Source of the DNA: Platycnemis pennipes
Lineage: Eukaryota > Arthropoda > Insecta > Odonata > Platycnemididae
Assembly: GCA_933228895.1 (NCBI GenBank)
Contig: OW121858.1
Coordinates: 31,147,859 to 31,211,858, forward strand
Length of the DNA: 64,000 nucleotides
Reading direction: 5' to 3'
A program made the position numbers and the translations under genes. The notes below the pieces were generated by a model that saw only the letters and a program-made list of their open reading frames with translations, had not been told where the DNA came from and did not search any database. Below, one piece after another: positions 21,707 through 30,140 of this stretch. How positions within the stretch are numbered: position 1 is the stretch's first letter; every line of letters begins with the position of its first letter.

Positions 21707-21756
21707 TATATATATATTTTTTTTTACTCAATGTTAAATATGAGTGCACGTAAGTA

Positions 21757-22475
21757 CATTTTGCACCACCTACTAATCTATTTTTTTTTAATACATCAAA
21801 AAATGTACCTTTCAGCGTTTTAGTTTTCGGAATATGCTGATATTGAAACTGTGAGATTAACCGAAATAGTTATTATTTTAAAATTTTTTATTATATTTTA
21901 TTAATAATGCTTGTGCAGCGAAAAAAGCTGATGACTTTGGTTATATCGTCTGATATATCCTCAAGGATCCGATCTAAATCTCCCCGGATGTCTAGTCTTT
22001 CACGAGCAGTCCTGTACACTCCGTCAGGATGTGCCTAATGGTGAGAGGAGAGTCGCAATCATCACATCTAGGTTGAATTTTCTAGTGCGTAAACAGGTAG
22101 GAGTGCGTTAGAGTACAATGCCCTATTCTCAGCCTTGTGATGGCGTCCACCTCCCTGCGAAAACTCCGGACAGAAGTGTCCCACGCTGACACATCGGATT
22201 TTATTTCTCGGAGTTTATTATTGGTGGTCCTTTCCCAGAAATCCTTCCACTTTTTCAATGCTAGGCTCCTTAATGTAGACCGAAGGTCCTCTGCGGGTAT
22301 ACTAGTTAGGTTTTCACTGGGATTGATCAATGCATCTTTAGCCGCGCTATCAGCCATCTCGTTTCCGCTAATTTCTATTCCTTCCCCCAGCCTACCTGCT
22401 ACACTCCTATGTCCCAGAATCCAGGCACATGATATTGTACTGGTGAAAATGCCAGATGGGTCCTTAAGGAGACTA
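21757..22475 (-). mobile_element. 5'-truncated non-LTR element (RNase H end + zinc finger)
   Basis: The minus strand reads SGIFTSTISCAWILGH, ISGNEMADSAAKDAL (RNase H end), LKKWKDFWERTTNNKLREI, RRE-DAITRLRIGHCTLTHS, a stop, then CDDCDSPLTIRHILTEC. The stop (TAG at about 22083) splits the finger from the rest. The 3' UTR (21757-21960) matches 41900-42050 but lacks the last ~50 bp of the family end. Confidence 0.75.
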
Positions 22476-22565
22476 TGTTAATAAATCTTACGGAGACTTT
22501 ATGTTAATAAATAGAAAGTTCTGAGTGTTATTTAATTTTTTAAGCAGTCCTACTAAATTAAACTA

Positions 22566-22864
22566 AAGAGGGCCACACTGACGGAAGAGGGCCACACTGA
22601 CGGAAGAGGGCCACACTGACGGAAGAGGGCCACACTGACGGAAGAGGGCCACACTGACGGAAGAGGGCCACACTGACGGAAGAGGGCCACACTGACGGAA
22701 GAGGGCCACACTGACGGAAGAGGGCCACACTGACGGAAGAGGGCCACACTGACGGAAGAGGGCCACACTGACGGAAGAGGGCCACACTGACGGAAGAGGG
22801 CCACACTGACGGAAGAGGGCCACACTGACGGAAGAGGGCCACACTGACGGAAGAGGGCCACACT
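22566..22864. repeat. 19-bp minisatellite, about 15.5 copies
   Basis: Unit GACGGAAGAGGGCCACACT repeated without visible variation. The unit length is not a multiple of three, so all three frames are open on the minus strand and give an artificial FRQCGPLPSVWPSSVSVAL protein. The unit is a variant of the 19-bp segment encoding AWATSVR in the non-LTR elements (14802-14820) and of the 4-copy array at 6581-6654. Confidence 0.95.
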
Positions 22865-23500
22865 TTTTGTTTTGTGCATTTTTTGTAATATGTTGACGAA
22901 TTATGTGATAATAGATATAATAACCACAGAGACAAGTTTTCTCATTTTTCTAGTTGCACTGCCCTACTACCCTATTTCAAAAGGGGTTGAAAAAGAAAAA
23001 TATTATAGGGTAGCGGGGTTTAAAAGTAGGGAGGGTAGGGGCACATGCCTTAGGGTTGGTCATCTCAAGTTTTCATTCAGTAACCAAACGTTGTTCCGCT
23101 GAGCTACCCAACACTGGTTCTCACACCCAATGGATCACTTGGATCCCTTGCAATAGCTTTCCTGCACATTTACATGAGCAAAACGAAGGGGAGAAGCAGT
23201 GACTTCTTTCTCTGCGAGAATCGATGCATTGCTACAAAACCTTAGTAACATAGAACTACTTGAAAGATGATAAGAGTGAGAAATACATAGCACAAACCTA
23301 ACATCAGTGACTTTACATCAACTTTCTATACATTTCTTAGATTTTTGCCTGGCTTACTATGTTGCGTCTTATGTAGTTCCCTTAATTCTTGTACGGAACA
23401 ATCCTCTTACATCCCTTTACTTAAGAGTATAATAAAAGATGCCGGGTTGGCCCATAAGGCTGTCCGGGATCAACCCTTGTTGGCACGGGGTTGTCATTCC
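22865..23500. other. No gene; repeat segments shared with 10.6-11.4 kb
   Basis: See the swapped-order repeats 23155-23255 and 23268-23410. No coding frame recognised. Confidence 0.5.
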
Positions 23501-23790
23501 GCCCTTTTAGTCGCCTCCTACGACAAGCAGGGATACTGCGGGAGTATTTTCAATGCCCCTACCCACAGGAGGTATTACCCAAGATACATTCCAAGATACC
23601 ATCTAACCTGGATACAAAAGTTGCATTATGGCATTCATGAGGATTTAGTGGAGCACTTGGATCCCTGGCGACACTCACCACCACGTGAAAGAAGACGAAT
23701 AGTGTGGCGCACAGCCAGGAAGGGCTGGCTGGCGCAATTAACGAGACAGCCACCAGAGCCTACTATACGCCAAAAATTATACGTCCACGC
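23500..23790 (+). repeat. ACGACAAGCAGG / DLVEHL repeat, copy 4
   Basis: The most complete frame of the four copies (23345-23794 open; IHEDLVEHLDPWRHSPPRER, then RRIVWRTARKGWLAQL). Precise function not recognised. Confidence 0.55.
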
Positions 23791-23799
23791 CTAACATCT

Positions 23800-24660
23800 C
23801 TAAATCAGTACCAGCGACGAATCTTTTAGGTCCAACTCTCACCCAACTTAATCAGAACCCCACCAATGTTAAGAACGAGACCCTGTTCAAGGACTTGATT
23901 TTCAGCGTCGACAAGGATCCATACCCCATTGAAGTACGACTAGAAATGACTAAAAATTTATCCTGCTCAGCTGACATTCACCAACAAATATATGCGCAGA
24001 CAGAAGATGAATCGCCGCACATCGCTTCTCATCTGATCCTGGCAATGCTAGAATATTATAGCACTGTTGTTGCGACATCATATCCAATCAACGCAATGCC
24101 AAGGTCAGCACGGAAGAGAATGCATTCATTACTACCCATGGATATGTGCCCGTTACGCTACCCGAACCTCTCAGGTTGTATTTGTCTGCCATTGGCGACG
24201 TTACAGACGACAAAGGGGTCTTCATCAACATCCCTGACTTCCCAACACATGTGGTCGATGGTGTACGTGGCTTCCACTAAGAAGTCATCCTCGCAGAGAA
24301 CCACGACTTGTACGTGTGAGTATCATGTCTATGTACTTACGCCAAGATGTTGATGAACCATGTTGGCCGACGCGCTGCGCCAGACTAAGAACCCACCAGG
24401 TGCAACCCCGACACAGAACTTATACAGGTATGCCAACGATAAGCGATGCCAACGATAAGCGATGCCAACGATAAGCGATGCCAACGATAAGCGATGCCAA
24501 CGATAAGCGATGCCAACGATAAGCGATGCCAACGATAAGCGATGCCACAGCCGACGTAGTCATGCGTTTTCAAGCGGAAAATGTCACATCACATGCATCC
24601 AACGAAGTCATCCCGACGACAGCGACTAGCACAGTACTGACCAGAGACTTACGTAGATCC
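23800..24660 (+). pseudogene. Unrecognised protein relic with frameshift, interrupted by a minisatellite
   Basis: The frame covering about 23830-24110 reads LGPTLTQLNQNPTNVKNETL, then ...ADIHQQIYAQTEDESPHI. A +1 shift near 24105 leads to a frame with TTHGYVPVTLPEPLRLYLSA and VTDDKGVFINIPDFPTHVVD. After stops the signal continues as KMLMNHVGRRAAPD, is split by the 16-bp repeat (24430-24547), and resumes in 24550-24700. Coherent, non-repetitive protein sequence suggests one ancient ~270-residue gene, perhaps a capsid-like viral protein, but I recognise no family. No restored protein is given. Confidence 0.45.
24430..24547. repeat. 16-bp minisatellite, 7.4 copies
   Basis: Unit ATGCCAACGATAAGCG, exact in all complete copies. 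It expanded from one copy inside the coding relic (the codons for CQR/AND-like residues), destroying its frame. Confidence 0.95.
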
Positions 24661-25400
24661 TTGAAGAATATAAAGATGATAAGGACAGGTCGGGTTAAGT
24701 GGCCCGGTATGCACTTGTTTTCACGGTCCATGAGGAAATGGAAGCAACCTGTTGCTTTCTATATCAGCTTTAGAGGAATCCCCGCAGTTATTTTTGCTGA
24801 CCTCCAAAACGAGGTTTTGGATGCAGTTAAACACTGGACTTGTTGCCACTGCCTGCGACATGGGCCAGAACAACGTGTCGGCTATTCCGTAGCAGAATAT
24901 GAGCCTCCTTACTTTCTTTTCAAAGGGCAGAAAATCTTCACAACTTTCGATCCCCCTGGCTTTCTTCAGAGTATCCGAAACCTTTTGCTGACACACTCCC
25001 TTGAGATACCTGCCAGTAGGGTGATGGGAGACCACAGACTTATGTAGATCATGGAAGTAAGGACAGGCGGCCCGGTATGCACTTGTTTTCATGGTCCATG
25101 AGGAAATGGAAGCAACCCATTGGTTTCTATTTCAGCTTTAGAGGAATCCCTGCAGTTATTCTTGCTGACCTCTAAAAGGAGGTTTTGGATGCAGTTCAGC
25201 ACTGGACTTGCAGTTGTTGCCACTGACTGCGACATGGGCAGGTGTCGGCTCTTCGGTCGCAGATTATGAGACTACTTACTTTCTGTTTAAGGAGCAGAAA
25301 ATCTTCACAAATTTCGATCCCCCTCGCCTCCTTCAGTGTCTCCGAAACCTTTTCATGATACACCCCTTTGAGATACCTGCCCTTAGGGGGAGGCAACGAG
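24648..25400. repeat. ~370-390 bp direct duplication
   Basis: 24648-25037 and 25038-25400 align (GACTTA-GTAGATC, ATGCACTTGTTTTC, TTTCAGCTTTAGAGGAATCCC-type landmarks). Copies differ by small indels. Open frames exist on both strands (24526-25047 plus; 24721-25092 minus) but no family is recognised. Confidence 0.8.
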
Positions 25401-26490
25401 GCAATTCCTATGCTTGCGAAATGGCAACATCTTGTTTCATTGTGCGAGGTGGTGGATTATTTTTCGGAAACGTCAGTATCTATTTGATCATTTAATTCCT
25501 TGTCAAAGGAACATCACAAGAGGCTCATGTTGCTCCTCATAAGAAGAAGAATATATAAAAGTGAGCCTGACAGCAGGGGTAGTAAGACGCCACATTAGGG
25601 AAGCTTTAGGTTACCTCACACAAATGAATAAGGACATTGTTCTTTCCCTAGTTGTCACTATTATCCCATGTCTACGAGTATGGAATTTGCTACTTCTAAC
25701 AGACATTGAAAAGGATGGCTTGGCAACAGCACTCCTTTGTTTGGACGTGGACAAGCTTTTTGATAGTTCAAATTGAGCATAATCTAACAATTGACTCCAA
25801 AAAACACCCTTAAGCATACTATTTTACATGAAAGTGAACATGTGAAATTTTGGAGGATGACATATCCAAAAGTTAAGTTGTTGAAGACTTCAGGCGAAGC
25901 AAAGGAAGTAATTCCTACCTCAAAATTCTGTTGGCTACCAAGCAACAAAGTATGTTCAAACCTCCGGGGCGAGTTGAGGAAAGGATTTTGGCATCTTAAT
26001 GGAAGAAATTTAAATCAGGACCCAGAAGAAAGCGATTTAAATACCTCGATAAGTCACGCTAGAGGCATTGAATTAAGCGCAAGAATCAATTATTTCAATA
26101 TATTAAGGATTTCTGTGACTCTCCGAGCTATAAATAAAAAATAATGATATTATTGTATAAATGGAAAGAAAATATCATGGCTACTAGTAGTGTTTTGGAG
26201 GGATCGGCGCAGTGTAATTTTTCTTCAAACCTATTGAAGGAGCACGACCACGGAAACACGAAAGCAGTCTCCGGATGCTGGCAAGGTTTTTCTCGTGTAC
26301 TGGGACAAAGAGCTCTGTATAACACTTACACAGTGTTCTTGGCTGGGACCATAACATCATATTCCACAGAGGTGAGCCGGATAAGTCCAATGTTTTTAGT
26401 AAACAGGCGAAACAATTTTGTAAGCGGAAGATAGAACTTTTCATGTCCAAAAGACCATTTTAGCTGTTGTTTAAGCTTCATGTGATGGAC
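25401..26490. other. No gene recognised
   Basis: Short open frames (25561-25776 plus, 25791-26144 plus, 26184-26450 minus) without recognisable domain. Confidence 0.45.
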
Positions 26491-26493
26491 AAG

Positions 26494-26890
26494 ATGGCGC
26501 CCGGCGTTGCTGAAGTGATTAACAACCCAATAAAAAATATCGTAAAATAAAGTAAAAATAACGGAAATAAGTGTAAATATTGTGAAAGGGGAGTTTTAAG
26601 AGGAATTTACTGCGTTGAGTGTCCATACCGGGTATACAGTAAATGCGCACGCACTAATCTGAACAAAATCAAGGACCGTGAATGGCGTTGCGAAATATGC
26701 ACGCAGGAAACTAGATTTAACAAGCTGAGAAGTGACGTCGGATTGAAAGAGAAAACTTTCATTTCTCTGCAAAAGGAAATAGAAGAACTCGTAATGCGGA
26801 ACGTAGTTCTTGAAAATGAGAAGTTGGAGCCAATGAAAAAAGTGACCGCAGCCATCATTACAAAGTATAAGACTACAGTATATATCCCAC
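26494..26890 (+). pseudogene. PHD-finger / coiled-coil ORF1 fragment of a CR1/L2-like element
   Basis: A candidate start ATG lies at 26494, but a TAA at about 26548 interrupts the frame, which then reads CKYCERG, IYCVECPYRVYSKCARTNL and REWRCEICTQET: a C4-H/C-C3 array of PHD type with the characteristic W before the last C-x2-C. It continues into a coiled coil (LQKEIEELVMRNVVLENEKL). PHD finger plus coiled coil is the N-terminal layout of CR1/L2-group ORF1 proteins, whose C-terminal domain is an SGNH esterase (compare 21344-21706). The coiled-coil end (ENEKLEPMKKVTAA) is duplicated at 42985-43020. Bases 26890-28150 belong to repeat family B. Confidence 0.6.
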
Positions 26891-28150
26891 CATGTGATAT
26901 TTCTGGAGAAATAAACTTATTATTCAAAATATCTTATGCAAAGATGACTTTATTTTGGGGAGACTGGAACAAATTATTACTCAAGTAGTCTCCAACTTCT
27001 AATGGGGGGAAGAGGGGGAAGGGGGAAGCTCAATGAGTGACCTTTGTCGGACCAATCCCACAGATCCTTCCGGCTTGCGGAGAGGGCACAGTGGGTCTTG
27101 CCCGTGGTCACTCCCTAGCCTACGCTCTAGGCCCTAGCGAGGGGACCCAAACTGGTCCCCGGGAGTGCAAGGAGGTCCAGAGAGGCCCTCTCTTCCCTGG
27201 AGAGCCAGCGTGGGACGACCGTCATTGGGGCCGCAGGACCGGCACCACTCGGAGCTAAGAAGGAGGGACTCGGTTAGCCTCCCCCTCCAAGTGCCCAGCT
27301 GCGTCAACTGCGGAGACTCCCGTGTCTATATCAATCAATGCTCCAGTCAATGGCACACCATTTTAGTACCCCCCCGTTAGGTAAGAAAGACACCAATTAT
27401 GCCCTTAGTTCTTTCACAAAAAGCATCCGTCTTCTCCAACAGGACTCTCCTAGCAACATCCCAACACCCAATCTGATTTATTATTATCACAAAAAAAGCT
27501 AGAAGCAGGCGACATACCAGGTTTGTAACACATTATATCACATTTACAAATTATATATTCTTTACATCACTAGTCCCCACAAGATATCTTGCAGACACCT
27601 TGATCAACCTTCTCTTCCACAAAAAGCAGCTGATTGAATCCTCTCTCAAGGATTCTCTTAGCAAGATCGCAGGACTCAAAAGTGAACAATCATTATTCTC
27701 CTCACGTAAAAAGCTGGCAGTTTGTAACATGCCAGGTTTGCAACGAAACTTGCATTCACAAATTACATCAAATCAAACACCCATTACATCAAAACACGCC
27801 AATTTTTTGCAATTTCCGTGGAAATGCAGGCGTTTATGGGAAAGCTCCTAATAGCTTTGTGCTGGTCCCAATAAGGTACCTTGGTGGACACCTATGTTGC
27901 TCAGCTCCTCCAAAAAGTAAATTATTATTACAATCATGTAAAGTGCTGCAAGCTTGCGACACGCCAGGTTTGCAACTGATGAATGACTGTTACAAATTAA
28001 ATATTTTGTAGATAAAATCACACAATTTGTTTTGGATTTATCCTTGGAAACTGGACATTATAGGGGTATGCTCAAGTAGCTTTGATAAAAAGCTGGTCCC
28101 CATACGGTACCTTGCGGACATTGCTGTCATTCTTATTTTTCTCCGAAAAG
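26890..28150. repeat. Repeat family B, copy 1, with internal ~230-bp tandem units
   Basis: Shared with 44470-46260: CAATGAGTGACC, CTTGCGGAGAGGGCACAGTGG, GGCCCTAGCGAGGGGACCC and then satellites with CATGCCAGGTTTGCAAC and TAGCTTTG--CTGGTCCC landmarks. The satellite units repeat at about 27850 and 28078. No coding evidence. Confidence 0.75.
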
Positions 28151-28183
28151 CAGCTATTTAAATTCTCATCACACTTCACCATG

Positions 28184-28700
28184 GAGCCACATATTCGGGA
28201 CGCCACACCGCAAACCGGTGCGGTTGCCAGGGCTACCCGAGGGGATATAGCACCCTAGAGGTGGTTGTCTGTTTCGGGTTAGATCGTACGTCTCCGACAG
28301 CCCTACGCAGACACCCACCCCCCTGGCACTCGCCACCGAACGTATCGGAAGCCGATTGACCGGGAGTGGCTAGCTCCCGGCCGCCCGTTTACAGTGAATA
28401 CGGGGCCGAAGAGGGGTATTGGCCCGTAGTCCATACCGGGCATCCGACACCCGGCTGGGAACCACGGACCTCACCCTCCAGATCCCCTTGTCCTCCTTAC
28501 GGGTCTCCGCACACGGCAAACATGCGGGTGGACCGCAGGCCAGGTGCTATGGCCGCACACAGACAGTTAACCCACAAGACTGTCCGGGCTCAACCCTTGT
28601 TGGCTCTGGGTTTGTTTTCGGGGTTGCCTCCACGCCCTTTCAGTCGCCTCTTACGACAAGCAGGGATACTGCGGGTGTATTCTCAAAGCCCTTACCCGCC
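28184..28700 (-). repeat. GC-rich interspersed repeat, copy 2
   Basis: Aligns with 3408-3962 with a small deletion near 28285. No ORF1 follows it on the minus strand; the DNA below 28184 is repeat family B. Confidence 0.8.
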
Positions 28701-28857
28701 AGAGGAAGGGGTAAATGAATCACGAATCTCAAGTGATTTCTCATATTGGACACCAAGTATTTTTTTGTTTTTATCACACGAGAGCTCTGTTTAAAATATG
28801 TGGCACGTCATAAATCTTACGTATTTTGTGGAAATGAATTTTTACTTTGTTTCATAG

Positions 28858-28983
28858 GATAATAGAGTTCCCAACTTCAAACATTCGGAGCTAAACAAAG
28901 AAGAAATTAATCCACCTGCAAAATTGGATTCCTTGGCTTCTTCAGCGCCATCTATTAAATCAAAAGTACTCACAGTGTTAGAG
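28858..28983 (+). CDS. Candidate host exon (phase 0) upstream of the tandem units
   Basis: 42 codons open between TTTGTTTCATAG| at 28857 and GAG|GTATGTT at 28984. Reads DNRVPNFKHSELNKEEI...SIKSKVLTVLE. A downstream acceptor (TTTACAG|ATTCTTTCT at 36887, 38836, 40724) opens a phase-0 exon ILSKATLASVGVDR..., so the two join in frame. Family not recognised. The exon occurs once, while its partner occurs in three copies because the tandem duplication begins at 29267. Single-copy status, splice sites and matching phase make this the best candidate for host coding sequence in the window. Confidence 0.5.
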
Positions 28984-29389
28984 GTATGTTCATCCTCTTG
29001 CCGTTGTGCATAGAATTCAAAGAAACACAGTAGCTCAGGGAATATGAAAATAAATTATAAGTTTTATTTGAATAGTTAAATTATGGGAAAATTCATTAGT
29101 TTTTCGGGACAAATATTTTTTTTGGGGAAAGTTCCATATATATGGTTTTGATTTCCTTTCGTCTAATCTGAAGCACAGTGTCTTTCTCAATGGACGAGTC
29201 ATTGTGAAGGTCAACTTTCTTGATATGTGGAGTATTTTATGACATCTTTTTATTAAAAAAATAGATTGACTTGCCCTGAGAACCAATATCTATTTGAAGG
29301 CGCATAAAAAGACTTTATGGTAAGAAATGCTTAATAGTTTATTTGCTAGATACATTGTAATTTATTTGAAACCATGGAAATTACGAATT

Positions 29390-29629
29390 ATGTTTAGTTT
29401 TATGCGGTTGCTTATTGCCTTTCCGTTGCTTCCTGTAGCCTCCGCATCAAGAGCGACTGACTTCAATTCGTCTCCGCAAGCCGACTCATCGCGTTCTACT
29501 GATTTCACAACATCACCAGCAATTGAACCAGTGACATTGACAACTTCGTCAGCAATAGAAGCAAAAGTGATAGCTACATATTTACAGTCATCAAGTCAAA
29601 TGACACAGGGAACAAGTGACGATGATTTT
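29390..29629 (+). pseudogene. Secreted Ser/Thr-rich protein, unit 1 copy, cut by the composite insertion
   Basis: Reads MFSFMRLLIAFPLLPVASAS as a signal peptide, then a Ser/Thr-rich region. It stops in ..GTSDDDF where the composite element enters; the missing EEERVT-like end is at 36526. An extra G near 29376 also shifts the original start, so this copy uses the second ATG. Confidence 0.6.
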
Positions 29630-29831
29630 TGTTAGAGGTTAAATAATATCTTGAGATATCGGCTTTAAACTAAGATGTTTTAATCACGAGTCTCAGACAC
29701 ATCCAAATTCCAATTTACAAATTGAACGACTGACAGAGAGTTGACAACAACAATATAGATAAATAGTTACTGACATAAATAGCAACATATGTTGCCAACC
29801 CATATTTATGTATTAGATTACAACTCTAACA
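29630..29831 (-). repeat. Copia LTR, inverted, left end of the composite
   Basis: Reverse complement of the 202-bp LTR at 35474-35675 and 36324-36525, with a few substitutions that mix those of the two. Begins TGTTAGAGGTTAAAT on plus. Confidence 0.9.
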
Positions 29832-30086
29832 CCCTCACTTAATCTAATAGGTATATATATATAAATCATTAAGATTCTGCAACCAGTGCTTTCTTCCTGT
29901 CATATGGACCGTAGCTCCGGAGTAGATGAACCAGTCAGCTTCACTCGCGATGTGTTTGGCTCCCAAGGCTGCCACAGAGAGAAGAGTTCTCTCCTTTTTC
30001 ATCGCCGTACTCGGTACAGCTGATGGTCCTTGTGCAGTCCTGGACCCATGCGATGAACCGCTACTGTGTGTCTCGTAGTTCCATCT
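29832..30086 (-). pseudogene. Inverted deleted-copia internal fragment (gag/protease region)
   Basis: Minus strand matches 36067-36323: AGATGGAACTACGAG..., the protease-like DWFIYSGATVHMTGRKH segment (active-site D changed to Y compared with the full copy), the AATCTTAATGATTTATA deletion junction, then the polypurine region. It ends on the left at the LTR. Confidence 0.85.
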
Positions 30087-30107
30087 CTCCACAAAAAGCC
30101 CTGCCTC
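30085..30107. repeat. Snap-back repeat arm, paired with 30500-30522
   Basis: 23 nt that are the exact reverse complement of 30500-30522 inside the viral gene (core AGGCAGGGCTTTTTGTGG). The arm lies precisely between the inverted copia arm and the viral 5' end, with a 2-nt overlap (CT, 30085-30086) with copia. Confidence 0.95.
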
Positions 30108-30111
30108 TTAC

Positions 30112-30122
30112 ACACAGAGACG
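30112..30122 (+). other. Phenuivirus-like genome-segment terminus
   Basis: ACACAGAGACG, followed 18 nt later by the start codon of the glycoprotein frame. Phenuiviruses share ACACAAAGAC or ACACAGAGAC at the 5' end of the coding-sense strand of each segment. Preceded by TTAC (30108-30111), which could be untemplated or cap-derived. Confidence 0.7.
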
Positions 30123-30140
30123 AGACAGCAAATTAGCAAC

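Larger units (their letters stand above)
16417..21756. repeat. Mosaic array of duplicated THAP / zinc-finger / SGNH blocks
   Basis: Block order is THAP relic, intron-like spacer, minus-strand non-LTR zinc finger, SGNH-like frame, ~650 bp AT-rich spacer, then the ACGACAAGCAGG..DLVEHL repeat. Full blocks are 16417-18540 and 20512-21756 (the latter truncated); 18541-20170 lacks the THAP part; 13461-14349 is the interrupted first block. The spacers 17600-18240 and 19310-19870 are near-identical, apart from a deletion of ~75 bp in the second (around 19635). High identity shows recent duplication, probably as DNA and not by retroposition, because spacers and repeats are copied too. Confidence 0.8.

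Noticed and set aside
22566..22864. CRISPR-like array
   Set aside because: Direct tandem repeat without spacers in a eukaryotic sequence.
22553..22935. Long minus-strand frames of ~100-125 residues with a repeated FRQCGPLPSVWP motif
   Set aside because: Artefact of a 19-bp tandem repeat without stop in any frame; no start context or flanking coding signal.
24329..24573. Minus-strand frames with repeated IVGIAYRWHRLSLAS
   Set aside because: Artefact of the 16-bp tandem repeat.
24721..25092. Minus-strand frame of 123 residues (duplicated in part at 25196-25396) as a gene
   Set aside because: The two copies diverge with frame-shifting indels and no domain is recognisable; the open frame on plus is equally long.
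27037..27380. Proline/glycine-rich frames near 27.0 and 44.6 kb as a gene family
   Set aside because: They lie in repeat family B; the copies differ by indels that shift frame.
30066..30140. 25-residue N-terminal extension of the viral glycoprotein frame
   Set aside because: It lies in inverted copia and snap-back sequence; a signal peptide begins only at the ATG at 30141.
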